Origin: Candidatus Tumulicola sp.
GTDB lineage: Bacteria > Vulcanimicrobiota > Vulcanimicrobiia > Eremiobacterales > Eremiobacteraceae
Length of the DNA: 64,000 bases
Assembly: GCA_035601835.1 (NCBI GenBank)
Contig: DATNNM010000014.1
Location: 1 to 64,000 of the forward strand
Reading direction: 5' to 3'
The translations under genes and the position numbers were made by a program. Every line of letters begins with the position of its first letter. Position 1 is the stretch's first letter. Below the pieces are notes generated by a model. That model made no database searches and was not told the DNA's origin. It was given only the letters and a program-made list of their open reading frames with translations. This document shows, one piece after another, positions 15,534 to 26,110 of this stretch.

Positions 15534-17000
15534 CTAGAAGGAGCCTTGAATACCGAACGTCGGCGACGGCGTCGCCGAGCCCATCACGTTGCGTTCGCCG
15601 TAGAACAGCTGCAGGCGCTTGGACAGGCGCACGTCGCCATAAAGGTCGAGCGTCGGGTGCTTTGGATCGTAGAACCGCGCGTCCACGCCCAGCGCGCCCG
15701 GCTGAAAGACGGCTTTGGCTCCGAGCTTCGAATACAGCACGCCGCCGGAGAGGGTGAAGTTCGGCGTGGCCCGTTTGTTGATGAGGAAATTGAACGAGCT
15801 GTTGTAGCCGAGGTCGTTGACGCCGAAGGTCACGCTCGTCGAAGAACGCGGCAAGAGCGTGATGTTCACGTCGCTCGTCGGTCCGCCGTTGCCCTTGCGG
15901 ATCCAGGACTCGCGAACCTGGCTCTCGATGAGGTTCATGCCGCCCAGGCCGTGCCCACGAGGCTGTGAGCCTGACCCCGGGACCGGCGTGCCGCCTGCCG
16001 CCGGCGTTGCGCCGGGGAGGGGCGAACTGTGCGCTTCCGCTGAGGAGAACGTGCCGAGGATATCGTTGGCTTTGGCGATCGCGGAGCTCAGATCGTACAC
16101 GGCGCCTTTCAATTGGGATTGGACCTTCGGATCGCCCGTGATGCCCTGCAGGTCCGATGCGACCTGCTTCATCCGCTCGCTGGCATCTTTGATGTTTGCC
16201 GCCGTCTCCACGACATTCTTGTGCAGGCTTGGGTCGCTGGTCAACGACGCGAAGTTCTGCATCGAGGTGTTGAGACTTTTGGCCGTCGAGGATAGGCTAT
16301 CCACGAGCTCTTGAAGGCGCGGCTTGTTCGCGGTCACCAATCCGTTCAGATTCGTGGTGAGTTGCTCGACGTTGTGGCCGCTCTTGGCTACGACGTCGTT
16401 CAATTGTGTCGCGGTCGAACGCATCGTCTCCGCGAGGGCGGTGAGGTTGGTGTCGGTGTGCGTGATCAGCGCGTCCGTGTGGGTGGCGATCGCGTCGAAT
16501 TTCGCAGCCAAGCGCGGCAGCTCTCGGTTGAATGACGCCAGCGTCTTATCGAGGCTCTTCATCCGCGCCTCGGCGCCGCCCACCAAATCGGCGATGGTCG
16601 CCGGCAGCGCGCCCCATGGCTGTTCGAACTCCGGCGGCACGCCATGCGCCATCGGCTCGGCCGCGACGTAATCGCGCGGCGGGCGGATGAGCAGCGTGGC
16701 CTGACCCGTGAGTGACGTCGCGATGAGGAACTGCGAGCCTTTCAGGATCACTTTGTTCTTGTCGATGGTGGCGATCACGTCGACCGTTTGATCCGGCAGC
16801 AGCACGATCTTGGTCACTTCCCCCACCGTCACGCCCGAGAGCAGGACCGTTGCGCCTTCCTGAAGGCCGCCGACGTCGACGAAATGCACGGCGATCTGAT
16901 AACCGCGCGCCTTCAGACCGAGATTGCTGACGACCACGATCACGACAAAAGCGCCCAGCAGCGCCAGCACGGTGAAGATGCCGACGCGGATCTGTTGCAT
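15534..17000 (-). CDS. mlaD: MlaD/MCE-family lipid-transport protein
   Basis: A 488-residue protein. ATG 17000 gives MQQIRVGIFTVLALLGAFVV, a single membrane anchor, then an MCE domain (about residues 35-120; VHFVDVGGLQEGATVLLSGV). A long helical region follows (about 150-330, rich in Ala, Leu, Asn and Thr heptads). The end is predicted beta-rich: the last 90 residues (GGVLYSKLGAK, LDLYGDVRLSKRLQLFYGE) look like outer-membrane-type strands. MCE proteins form hexameric lipid-conducting tubes between the membranes with MlaE/MlaF. A helical plus C-terminal beta part of this size would let it reach the outer membrane. It is 28 bases downstream of mlaF. Confidence 0.85.
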   Translation of the reverse strand: MQQIRVGIFTVLALLGAFVVIVVVSNLGLKARGYQIAVHFVDVGGLQEGATVLLSGVTVGEVTKIVLLPDQTVDVIATIDKNKVILKGSQFLIATSLTGQATLLIRPPRDYVAAEPMAHGVPPEFEQPWGALPATIADLVGGAEARMKSLDKTLASFNRELPRLAAKFDAIATHTDALITHTDTNLTALAETMRSTATQLNDVVAKSGHNVEQLTTNLNGLVTANKPRLQELVDSLSSTAKSLNTSMQNFASLTSDPSLHKNVVETAANIKDASERMKQVASDLQGITGDPKVQSQLKGAVYDLSSAIAKANDILGTFSSAEAHSSPLPGATPAAGGTPVPGSGSQPRGHGLGGMNLIESQVRESWIRKGNGGPTSDVNITLLPRSSTSVTFGVNDLGYNSSFNFLINKRATPNFTLSGGVLYSKLGAKAVFQPGALGVDARFYDPKHPTLDLYGDVRLSKRLQLFYGERNVMGSATPSPTFGIQGSF

Positions 17001-17028
17001 TGTGGCGCCGTTGCCGCGTTGGGCCGCG

Positions 17029-17832
17029 CTATAAAGGTATCGGCCCAAGTTCGCTTCCCTGCAAGAACTGCTGCACGATGGGGTTCGGCGACTGCCGGAT
17101 CTGCAGCGGGGTGCCCGTCTCTATGATCGTACCCTCGAACAGCATGGCGATGCGGTCTGAGACGGCGTACATCGAGGGCATGTCGTGCGAAACCACCACG
17201 CACGTCGCCTTCAGGCGTGCCTGGATGTCTTTGATGGTGCTCACGATGATGTGCGTCATGATCGGGTCAAGGCCGGTCGTGGGCTCGTCGAAAAGGATGA
17301 TTTCAGGGTCATTCACGATGGCGCGTGCAAAACCCGCCCGCTTCTGCATGCCGCCGGAGAGCTCCGAGGGCATGCGCTCTTCCACCCCGGCCAGGCCGAG
17401 CGCCGCAAGCGTCTCGCTCACCCGTTTGTCGATCTCCGCCTTGGAGAGCGTGGTATGCTCGTAGAGAGGATAGGCGACGTTTTCGGCGATGTTGAGCGAA
17501 TCGAAAAGGGCGGCATGCTGGAACGAGAAGCCCATGCCTTTGCGCATCTCGATGAGCTCGCGCTCGGGCCAATCCGTGATGTCTTCCCCGTTCACGGTCA
17601 CGCGGCCGCCGCTGGCATGGCGCAACCCGTTCATCACGCGCAGGATCGTCGACTTGCCGGCGCCGGAGAGCCCGATCACCCCGGTGACCTGACCGCGGAG
17701 CGCCTCCAGGGTGCAGTCTGAGAGCACGATCTTTTGATCGAAGCGCAATTCTACGCTGTCGAGTTTGATGGCCACGTTCCCCTTTGGAGGCCCGCTGACG
17801 CCGCGCCGGCCTGGCTCGCGCTCGCCGATCAT
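17029..17832 (-). CDS. mlaF: ABC transporter ATP-binding protein, MlaF-like
   Basis: A 267-residue ATPase. Walker A is GLSGAGKST, the Q-loop is FSFQHAALFDSL, the signature is LSGGMQKR, Walker B is EIILFDEPTTGLD and the H-loop is VVSHDM. FQHAALFDSLNIAENVA and the GMQKR signature are typical of MlaF/Mkl-type importers rather than drug exporters. Its start overlaps the stop of the MlaE gene (ATGA), so the permease and ATPase are made together. It powers lipid movement through the MlaE-MlaD channel at the inner membrane. The extra first 20 residues before the fold make the exact start slightly uncertain. Confidence 0.95.
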   Translation of the reverse strand: MIGEREPGRRGVSGPPKGNVAIKLDSVELRFDQKIVLSDCTLEALRGQVTGVIGLSGAGKSTILRVMNGLRHASGGRVTVNGEDITDWPERELIEMRKGMGFSFQHAALFDSLNIAENVAYPLYEHTTLSKAEIDKRVSETLAALGLAGVEERMPSELSGGMQKRAGFARAIVNDPEIILFDEPTTGLDPIMTHIIVSTIKDIQARLKATCVVVSHDMPSMYAVSDRIAMLFEGTIIETGTPLQIRQSPNPIVQQFLQGSELGPIPL

Positions 17833-18599
17833 GGCGCAAACAGCAGGAACGACAGCAAGAAATTCGCGGCGAAGATGAGGATGATCGACGCGACGACCGC
17901 TTGCGTCGTCGCCTTGCCGACTCCATCGGCGCCGCCGCTCGCGTTGAAGCCCTCATAGCACGCGACCATCGACACGATGATCCCGAAGACCACCGCCTTG
18001 ACCAGTCCTTTGAGGAAATCACTGGTGTCGACCGTGACCTGAACGGAATGGAAGTATTCGTACTGGCTCAGGTGCACCCGTTGCCACGCCATGATGTAGC
18101 CGGCGCAGATGCCTACGATGTCGGCGAAGATGGTCAGCAGCGGCAGCATGAGCACGCACGCCAAAAGCCGCGGCGTGACCAGCACCTTCGTCGGGCTTGC
18201 CCCCATAGATTGCAGCGCCTCGATCTGCTCGGTCACTTTCATCGAGCCCAGCGCCGCCGTGATGGCCGCGCCTGCGCGACCGGCGAACACGATGCCGCTG
18301 AGCATCGGGCCCAACTCGCGGAAGGTCGCGAAAGCCACGCTGCCCCCGATATAGCTCTGCAAGCCGAACGACACGGCGGTCGCTGCGGCTTCGAGCGAGA
18401 TCACAAGGCCGGTGAACAGCGAGGTCAGCGTGATGATCGGCCACGACTGCACGCCGAGGAAAAACGCTTGGCGCAGGATCTCCGTCGGCCGGATGCGCAG
18501 CGTGAAGGCGAAGCGCAGCGCGTCCGCCAGCATCATCGAGAGCCCGCCGGCGTATGCGAAAAACCGGCCGAGCGCGCTGCCCGCGACCTGCGCGATCAT
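17829..18599 (-). CDS. mlaE: MlaE-family lipid ABC transporter permease
   Basis: A 256-residue membrane protein of the MlaE/YrbE family (PF02405). Conserved blocks are clear: RELGPMLSGIVFAGRAGAAITAALGSMKVTEQIEAL and GASPTKVLVTPRLLA, followed by VGICAGYIMA and a C-terminal helix pair. It forms the inner-membrane dimer of the Mla complex, moving phospholipid with MlaF and handing it to MlaD. ATG 18599 overlaps the stop of the small gene upstream (ATGA). Gene order small protein-E-F-D, led by rph, is probably one unit. Confidence 0.95.
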   Translation of the reverse strand: MIAQVAGSALGRFFAYAGGLSMMLADALRFAFTLRIRPTEILRQAFFLGVQSWPIITLTSLFTGLVISLEAAATAVSFGLQSYIGGSVAFATFRELGPMLSGIVFAGRAGAAITAALGSMKVTEQIEALQSMGASPTKVLVTPRLLACVLMLPLLTIFADIVGICAGYIMAWQRVHLSQYEYFHSVQVTVDTSDFLKGLVKAVVFGIIVSMVACYEGFNASGGADGVGKATTQAVVASIILIFAANFLLSFLLFAP

Positions 18600-18940
18600 C
18601 GAGCAGTGCTCGGCTTGGGCGCAACATCAGCCGCCGCCGGCCGGCCGTCGCCAAGCGCCGCGAGGACGGAACGCGCACCCTGCAGCCGGCGCTCCGCGAC
18701 GCCGCGCTCGGCTTGAAGATTGTACTGGCGTTGGTAGAGGTCGTCGAATTTGCGCTCGAGCCCGCTGAGATGGGCGAGCGTCTCGCGCTCCAACGAGGCG
18801 AAGTAACGCCGGATGGCATGCTCGAGAGCCGCGCACGAAGCGGCATCGCCACGCCGCTCTGCCTCGCGTTTGGCGCGCAGCAAGCCGTTGTCGGTTATGT
18901 GGTAAGGCTCGAGGAGCGCGAGAAGAGCCCTAGCGTCCAT
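18596..18940 (-). CDS. Small coiled-coil protein of unknown function
   Basis: A 114-residue, mostly helical and charged protein (LLRAKREAERRGDAASCAAL, then FASLERETLAHLSGLERKFD). Heptad-like spacing of Leu between residues 40 and 95 suggests a coiled coil. There is no signal peptide or membrane segment, and it ends in an Ala/Pro-rich tail. It lies between rph (start 14 bases after rph ends) and mlaE (4-base overlap). The tight link suggests a cytoplasmic partner of the MlaE/MlaF machine, perhaps the position held by MlaB in proteobacteria, but it has no STAS domain. That role is only a guess from position. Confidence 0.55.
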   Translation of the reverse strand: MDARALLALLEPYHITDNGLLRAKREAERRGDAASCAALEHAIRRYFASLERETLAHLSGLERKFDDLYQRQYNLQAERGVAERRLQGARSVLAALGDGRPAAADVAPKPSTAR

Positions 18941-18954
18941 GACCCGGGAAAGGT

Positions 18955-19734
18955 TCAGCGTGCGGCGGCGGGTTTCCGGCCGAAATCAGGCAGGCCAAAG
19001 GGCTCGAGCACCGCTCTTTGCTGCTCGATGAGACGCGCGATGCCCCGGCCGGCCAAGGAAAGCAGACGGTCGAGATCGGTTTTTGGAAACGGCGCGCCTT
19101 CGGCCGTGCCTTGGACCTCGACGAAGCGCCCGTCGCCGGTCATCACCACGTTCATGTCGACCTGCGCCCGCGAGTCTTCTTCATAGACCAGATCCAGGAT
19201 GGGTCGTCCTTCGAGGATCCCCACCGACGTCGCGGCCAGCCAATCGAAAAGCGGCCAGCTGCGCAATGCGTTTTCGGAGCGCAAGCGCACGAGCGCGAGT
19301 ACAAGTGCGATGAAGGCGCCCGTCACCGCTGCGGTTCGCGTGCCGCCGTCGGCTTCCAGCACGTCGCAGTCCAGCGTGATGGTGCGGTCACCAAGCGCCT
19401 TGAGGTCGGTTATCGAGCGAAGGCTGCGTCCGATGAGGCGCTGGATCTCGTGCGTCCGGCCGCCGATGCGGCCTTTGGCGGATTCGCGCTGCGTGCGTTC
19501 TGCGGTCGAGCGCGGCAGCAGGGCGTACTCCGCCGTGACCCAACCCTGACCCTGACCCTTGAGGAAGATCGGCACCTTGCCTTCGACGGTCGCCGCACAC
19601 AAGATCTTCGTACGGCCGATCTCGACCAGCGCAGAGCCTTCGGCGTGCTGCAGGTAATTGGTCGTGACGCGAAATGGGCGCGCTTCGTCATCCTTGCGCC
19701 CGTCTGAGCGAGGTCCGCCGGAGACGGTTTGCAT
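18955..19734 (-). CDS. rph: Ribonuclease PH
   Basis: A 259-residue 3'-5' phosphorolytic exoribonuclease that trims tRNA 3' ends using phosphate. ATG 19734 gives [20 protein letters not shown], the standard start, with a GGGAAGAAG site upstream; the frame extends further but would cover the divergent promoter. Typical motifs are visible: [49 protein letters not shown] (phosphate-binding Arg), [20 protein letters not shown] and the acidic catalytic block. Length fits the family (about 240-260). It leads the leftward run to the Mla genes. Confidence 0.95.
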   Translation of the reverse strand: MQTVSGGPRSDGRKDDEARPFRVTTNYLQHAEGSALVEIGRTKILCAATVEGKVPIFLKGQGQGWVTAEYALLPRSTAERTQRESAKGRIGGRTHEIQRLIGRSLRSITDLKALGDRTITLDCDVLEADGGTRTAAVTGAFIALVLALVRLRSENALRSWPLFDWLAATSVGILEGRPILDLVYEEDSRAQVDMNVVMTGDGRFVEVQGTAEGAPFPKTDLDRLLSLAGRGIARLIEQQRAVLEPFGLPDFGRKPAAAR

Positions 19735-19811
19735 GTGCGGCTTCTTCCCGCTAGGGGCGCTCCATCCATGCGCAGAAAACCGGCCTAGTATCCGGGTTTG
19801 GAGGCGTGTCA

Positions 19812-20279
19812 ATGAAAACGCGACTCATTCGCTTTGCCGCATTCTTGCTTTGTATTTCAGGCCTCGCGGCCGGGCTCGCAATCGATGCGACGCGCCCCGC
19901 CGTCGCCGACGAAGTCATAGCGACGTGGAAAGGGTTCCTCAACCCCTCCACGCCCGGCAAGACGTATCATCTTTGCTCGCTGTCGCTGTCCGGCGATTCG
20001 CTCGTCTACAGTCTCAATGACGGAGCGAGGATAGATAGGATCAAGCTGGGTGCGATGAAGGACGTTGAGTACTTTCCGCGCGATCACTTCATCGTCATCA
20101 CCGGACGCGCCGGTCATGACGTCACCGAGGTGGATAACATCGGTACGCTGCGCAAGCATGGCTTTAACATGAATTTCTTCGAGCGCTCGGATTATGCGCT
20201 TGCCACGAAGGTGCTCGCGCGCTTGAAGCAACTCGCTCCCAGAGCCAGGTTCAGCTCGGAAAACACGCGCCAAGACTAG
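19812..20279 (+). CDS. Secreted protein of unknown function
   Basis: A 155-residue protein. ATG 19812 has GGAGG seven bases upstream; a GTG two codons earlier is weaker. The N-terminus is a signal peptide of [20 protein letters not shown] type, with cleavage likely after AVA or a little later. The mature part is about 125 residues with mixed strands ([34 protein letters not shown]) and a few charged helices. No recognisable domain. It is divergent from rph and converges on the next secreted gene, ending three bases before it. Function unknown. Confidence 0.65.
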   Translation: MKTRLIRFAAFLLCISGLAAGLAIDATRPAVADEVIATWKGFLNPSTPGKTYHLCSLSLSGDSLVYSLNDGARIDRIKLGAMKDVEYFPRDHFIVITGRAGHDVTEVDNIGTLRKHGFNMNFFERSDYALATKVLARLKQLAPRARFSSENTRQD

Positions 20280-20282
20280 CGT

Positions 20283-20738
20283 CTACGGCGCCGACCACGT
20301 GCTACCGTCAAGCTTGTAGAGTTGGATCGACGGCGATCCGTCCTTCTCGAGCTCGATTTGCATGCGCCCCTTGCCGTTTTTGTCCGCAACGAAAATCGCG
20401 GGGATCTGTTCCCCCGTCGATGTGGTTGCGAACCCGATGCCGAGTTGGCCTTTACCGGCCTGGTTCGAGAACGTCAGGCTCGGTCCCGAGGCGGCATAAC
20501 TTTGAAACTCGACGCGCGAGTGTCCGCTCCGGTCGTATAATGTGATCGCCGCGCGCGGGCCGATCTGCAGCAGCTTATTCCCATCGGCATCGACGAGCTC
20601 AAAGGTCTGCGCTTTGACGACTTTGGCAGCGGCGCCCAGCGCGGGCGTTGGCTGGGAGATCCTCGCGGCGCAGAATCCGCCGAGGAAGCCGGCGAGGATC
20701 GCGGCCGACAGAAGGCCGAGATATTGACCCTTATGCAT
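20283..20738 (-). CDS. Secreted or membrane-anchored protein of unknown function
   Basis: A 151-residue protein starting at ATG 20738, with AAGGAA eight bases upstream. A signal-anchor-like segment, GLLSAAILAGFLGGFCAARI, opens it. The rest resembles short beta repeats with KxQTFELVDADGNKLLQIG and GRMQIELEKDGSPSIQLYKL: a strand, turn, strand pattern that repeats three or four times with FVADKNGKG-type turns. That suggests a small beta-solenoid or sheet exported to the periplasm. It lies 11 bases upstream of glmS's 3' end on the same strand. No family is recognised. Confidence 0.65.
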   Translation of the reverse strand: MHKGQYLGLLSAAILAGFLGGFCAARISQPTPALGAAAKVVKAQTFELVDADGNKLLQIGPRAAITLYDRSGHSRVEFQSYAASGPSLTFSNQAGKGQLGIGFATTSTGEQIPAIFVADKNGKGRMQIELEKDGSPSIQLYKLDGSTWSAP

Positions 20739-20749
20739 GTGATGATTCC

Positions 20750-22579
<1,830 letters not shown>

Positions 22580-22582
22580 GTC

Positions 22583-23188
22583 TTAGAGTCTGCTCACCCG
22601 TAGGCCCTCGGCGGTCAGGATCGCGCTGAGGCGGCTGACGGCCTTGTCCAACTCATCATTCACGATGAGATAATCGTAATCTTTGGCGTGGCCGGCTTCG
22701 CGCCGCGCGGTCTCCAAGCGCACCGCAATGGCGTCCGCGGTGTCCGTATTGCGCCGTTCGAGGCGCTGCGCAAGCGCATCGTCCGACGGCGCCGTCAGGA
22801 ACACCAAAACCGCCTGCGGATACGCGGCTTTGACGGCGCGGGCTCCATTGACCTCAGGCTTCAGCACGACATCGCGGCCGGAACGCACGGCCTCGTCAAC
22901 GAAGCGGCGTGGCGTGCCATACAAGTTGCCCGCGTACTCGCGCGTCTCGATGAATTCACCCGCCGCCGCGAGTTTTTCGAATTGATCCCGATTCAGAAAG
23001 CGATAGTGCTCGCCCTCGACCTCGCCGGGCCTTGGCGGCCTGGTCGTCGCCGAGACCACGTAGGCGATGTTCGGCTCGACCATCCGCAGCGCCGCGATGA
23101 CGCTGTCTTTGCCGGATCCGGACGGACCCGAGACGACCAGGAGAACGGGTTTGCGCGCGACGATCTGGGCCAGAACGTTCTCCTTCAT
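22583..23188 (-). CDS. gmk: Guanylate kinase
   Basis: A 201-residue kinase converting GMP to GDP. The P-loop is VVSGPSGSGKDS, followed by the nucleotide-binding block VVSATTRPPRPGEVEGEHY and the lid region RREAGHAKDYDYLIVND. The catalytic Asp replaces Thr or Ser after GK (GKDS), as in most Gmk proteins. ATG 23188 lies only two bases from the ATG of the rightward NFACT gene. No strong ribosome site is visible upstream, because the shared gap is so short. It precedes glmS by three bases. Confidence 0.95.
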   Translation of the reverse strand: MKENVLAQIVARKPVLLVVSGPSGSGKDSVIAALRMVEPNIAYVVSATTRPPRPGEVEGEHYRFLNRDQFEKLAAAGEFIETREYAGNLYGTPRRFVDEAVRSGRDVVLKPEVNGARAVKAAYPQAVLVFLTAPSDDALAQRLERRNTDTADAIAVRLETARREAGHAKDYDYLIVNDELDKAVSRLSAILTAEGLRVSRL

Positions 23189-23190
23189 CG

Positions 23191-24933
23191 ATGACGCTGG
23201 ACAGTTGGATGGTCGAGCGCCTCGCGCGCGAACTGCACGCCGCGCTCGCCGAAGCTCGCGTTCAGGATGTGCGCAGCGGGCCGCAACATCTCTCGATCGC
23301 CTGTTATCGCAGGCGCACGGAGCTCGTGCTCCGCGCCTCTATCGAACCGAATGCGCCGGTCGTCGCGCTCCTGGAACGCGAGCCGACTGAAAGCGAAAAC
23401 GGCGCGGGCGGCTGGGCTGGTGGTGTCGCGCCTTTATTGCGCGGCAGCATCGTCACTTCCGTCCACGCCGTTCCTAACGACCGAATTCTCAACGTGGACA
23501 CCATTTCTCGTTCGGCGTTTGGGGTGCCTGCGATGCATCGCGTGACGATCGAACTCGAGCCGCGCAAAGCCAATGCGCTCGTGCTGCGTCCGCTCGAGGG
23601 CGGGGCGTGGTCGGTGCTGGCCACGGCAAAGCAGTTCTCGGGCGATGACGGCGGGCGCGCGATCGCGGTCGGCGAGCTGTATGAGGCTCCGCCGGCGCGC
23701 CGGCAGCGGCTGGATCGGGCGCAGTTCGCAGCCGCCGTGCTCGCCGCGAGCGAACCGACCGAGACAAGAGCGCTGGCGAAACTCTTGGGAGATTTCGACC
23801 CGACGTGCACGCCGCCGCTGGCGCGCGACATCGTGGAGCGCGCTCTTGCGGAAGGCGTCCCTCGGGAAGAGCTTTCGCGGCGGTTGCTCGAGCTTTGGGA
23901 TGAGTTGCGCCCCATCGTCGCGGCCCGTTCGGGCGACCTGACGGCTCCGATCATCGCCTATCGGCGCGGCCTGGAGATCATCGCCTGCCATGTCGTACCG
24001 CTGTCCTGGGCCACCGGCGAACGCACGCAGGTGGCTTCGCTCGCCGAGCTCAGCGCGGAGCGGATCGTACAAGGCGCCAAGGAGCGAGGCATCCCTGCGG
24101 CGATCGCATTGCGTAAGCGTCTCACCGTGATGCTGCAGCGCCGTGATGCCGAGGTGGCATCGCTGCAAGCGGCGCGACAGCGGGCAGCCGAAGCGGATGC
24201 GCTGCGCTTGGCGGGTGACGCCATCTATGCGAATCTCGCCGCGATCGAGCCGCGCGCGCGCGAATTGGTGGCGACCGACGGTCTGCGCGTCGCGCTCGAT
24301 CCGCTGCTGACCGCGAAAGCCAACGCCGCGCAATACTTCAAGCGCTACAAGAAAGCGCGCAGCGGGTTGCCGCAGATCGAAGCGCGGCTCCGCGCGTTGG
24401 CGCAGAACAAAGCGTTTTGGGATCAGCTGGTGTGGGAGCTCGATCGCGCGGAGACGATGGATGCGCGCGATGCCGCAACCGTCTACGAGGAGGTCGGCAA
24501 GGCGATCGGCGCTCGACGGCGCGTGTCGGCGCGGGTCTCGAAGCAAAAACCGGCAAAGCGCCCCGAGCGCGCCGTGGATGTGGGCGACGGCGCTGTTGCG
24601 TTTGTCGGGCGCTCGCCTGTGGAAAATGACCGGCTCACGTTTTCGGTTGCGCGGCCCGATGACTTGTGGTTTCACGCACGCAACATGCCGGGCGCGCACG
24701 TCATCCTCAAGATGCCCCGCGCGCGGGCGAAACCTACGGAAGCGCAGGTCCTCGCCGCCGCAGCGCTAGCCGCCGGGCAAAGCCGCGGCTCGGATGCCGG
24801 CAAGGTTGAGGTGGACTACACGCAGCGCAAGCACGTGCGCCGCCAGAGCGTGGGTAAGCCCGGGCTTGTGTGGTACACGGATTTCAAAACGGTGCTGGTC
24901 ACCCCGGCGGATGCAGCAAAAGAACGTCGCTAG
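23191..24933 (+). CDS. rqcH: NFACT protein, RqcH/Rqc2-type ribosome quality control factor
   Basis: A 580-residue protein of the NFACT family (Rqc2/FbpA). The N-terminal NFACT-N domain starts MTLDSWMVERLARELHAALA. A long coiled-coil region lies in the middle (about residues 290-400; KRLTVMLQRRDAEVASL). The C-terminal NFACT-R domain carries DDLWFHARNMPGAHVILKM, the most conserved block of the family. RqcH proteins bind stalled 50S subunits and add C-terminal Ala tails to mark the stalled chain for ClpXP. The start is 2 bases from the divergent gmk start, and no ribosome site is seen, so it may be leaderless. Confidence 0.88.
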   Translation: MTLDSWMVERLARELHAALAEARVQDVRSGPQHLSIACYRRRTELVLRASIEPNAPVVALLEREPTESENGAGGWAGGVAPLLRGSIVTSVHAVPNDRILNVDTISRSAFGVPAMHRVTIELEPRKANALVLRPLEGGAWSVLATAKQFSGDDGGRAIAVGELYEAPPARRQRLDRAQFAAAVLAASEPTETRALAKLLGDFDPTCTPPLARDIVERALAEGVPREELSRRLLELWDELRPIVAARSGDLTAPIIAYRRGLEIIACHVVPLSWATGERTQVASLAELSAERIVQGAKERGIPAAIALRKRLTVMLQRRDAEVASLQAARQRAAEADALRLAGDAIYANLAAIEPRARELVATDGLRVALDPLLTAKANAAQYFKRYKKARSGLPQIEARLRALAQNKAFWDQLVWELDRAETMDARDAATVYEEVGKAIGARRRVSARVSKQKPAKRPERAVDVGDGAVAFVGRSPVENDRLTFSVARPDDLWFHARNMPGAHVILKMPRARAKPTEAQVLAAAALAAGQSRGSDAGKVEVDYTQRKHVRRQSVGKPGLVWYTDFKTVLVTPADAAKERR

Positions 24934-26110
24934 CGCCTTAGCGGTCGCGCCGCTGTGGCTCCAGCCGCTGCGTTCGCTGGCCGTGCTGTCCGTGACCGCG
25001 TACTATCACCTTGCCTATCGCATCCGCGGCTGGGGTGGGGTGTTGCCGCGGAAGCGCGGGCCGGCACTTCTCGTCATCAACCATCAGCAGGAGATCGAGA
25101 CGGCCGTGATCGTGGCTACGCTGAGCGTGCGCTCGTGGTCATGGCGCTATCCGATCTTCGCGGTGTCGTCGCGGCGCATGTTCGAGCCGGGCTTCATGGC
25201 GGAGCGGATCCCGTGGCTGAACTTCGCCTTGCGGCGGTCGAAGTTCGGGCCCCTGTTCGGCGCGATCGGCATGCAACCGATCGAAAACGAACTGCACACC
25301 CGGCCGTTCGTCGGCTTGGCGAGCTCGTTGCTCGAGCGTCACGGCGATCTGCCATTGACCGACGTCTTTCGCGACAGGGCGCTTTCGCGACTGCCCGCCG
25401 GCATGAAGGATCTTTCCGATCTGCTGAGCTCCAAGTACTTCAAACCCGCCCGCAGCTACGTGTCCTTGTCGGAGTTGCGCGAGCCATATCGGAGCGAGTC
25501 GCTTGAGATGACCCGCACGCAGCTCGACGCCGATAGCGCGACCTTCGTGCGTCTGGTGAGCGACGGCGCGACGCTGTTCCTTGCGCCTGAGGGGCGCTAC
25601 AGCGGCGACGGAAAAATACAGCCCTTTCGCGGCCTTTTGTCAAGGCTCGCGCCGATGGCCCGGATTTGGATCGCCGCGATCAGCTACGATCCGTTCGTCG
25701 GGCGGCGCCTCTCCATGTTGTATCGCTTGGCGCCGGCTGATACGGCTACCGCGCTCGACGCACAGGTGAAAGCTGTGCGGCCCGTCACCACCAGCGCGCT
25801 GCTTGCCACGTGGCTTCGCAAGGAGCCGCGCCCGTTCTCCGCGCTTAAAGCGAGCGACGCGATTGCGCAACAACTGCGCGAGCTGCCGGCCGCGTTGTTC
25901 GTCGACCCGGACTTGCGCAGGAATCCGGCTCGCATGGTTCGCGCCGCGCTGGCCGGCATGAGGCGGCTCGGCATGCTGCGCACTGCCGGCTCGAGCCTAA
26001 CGCTTACGGAACGGCGCGCCCATCCGCAGTTCCCGCGGACGACCGACATGATCGCGTATCAAGCGAACTTCCACGAAGAGACGCTCGAGGGCGCTAGGAC
26101 TCTCTACTGA
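24911..26110 (+). CDS. Predicted 1-acylglycerol-3-phosphate-type acyltransferase
   Basis: A 399-residue protein with features of the PlsC/LPLAT fold. A first hydrophobic segment (LWLQPLRSLAVLSVTAYY) is followed by NHQQEIETAV, the position of the NHxxxxD motif, and by LFLAPEGRYSGDGKIQPF, which matches the PEGxxS box. The catalytic Asp of HX4D is Glu here (HQQEIE), which is uncommon. The long insert between boxes and the C-terminal 150 residues are unlike short PlsC enzymes. ATG 24911 lies inside the end of the NFACT gene. It probably acylates a lipid at the membrane; the acceptor is unknown. Confidence 0.62.
   Translation: MQQKNVASALAVAPLWLQPLRSLAVLSVTAYYHLAYRIRGWGGVLPRKRGPALLVINHQQEIETAVIVATLSVRSWSWRYPIFAVSSRRMFEPGFMAERIPWLNFALRRSKFGPLFGAIGMQPIENELHTRPFVGLASSLLERHGDLPLTDVFRDRALSRLPAGMKDLSDLLSSKYFKPARSYVSLSELREPYRSESLEMTRTQLDADSATFVRLVSDGATLFLAPEGRYSGDGKIQPFRGLLSRLAPMARIWIAAISYDPFVGRRLSMLYRLAPADTATALDAQVKAVRPVTTSALLATWLRKEPRPFSALKASDAIAQQLRELPAALFVDPDLRRNPARMVRAALAGMRRLGMLRTAGSSLTLTERRAHPQFPRTTDMIAYQANFHEETLEGARTLY

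Noticed and set aside
16788-17126. 112-codon plus-strand ORF across the mlaD/mlaF junction
   Set aside because: It overlaps two genes with clear domain structure on the other strand, and its protein is low complexity.
22580-22582. glmS ribozyme
   Set aside because: Only three bases separate gmk and glmS, leaving no leader that could hold the ribozyme.
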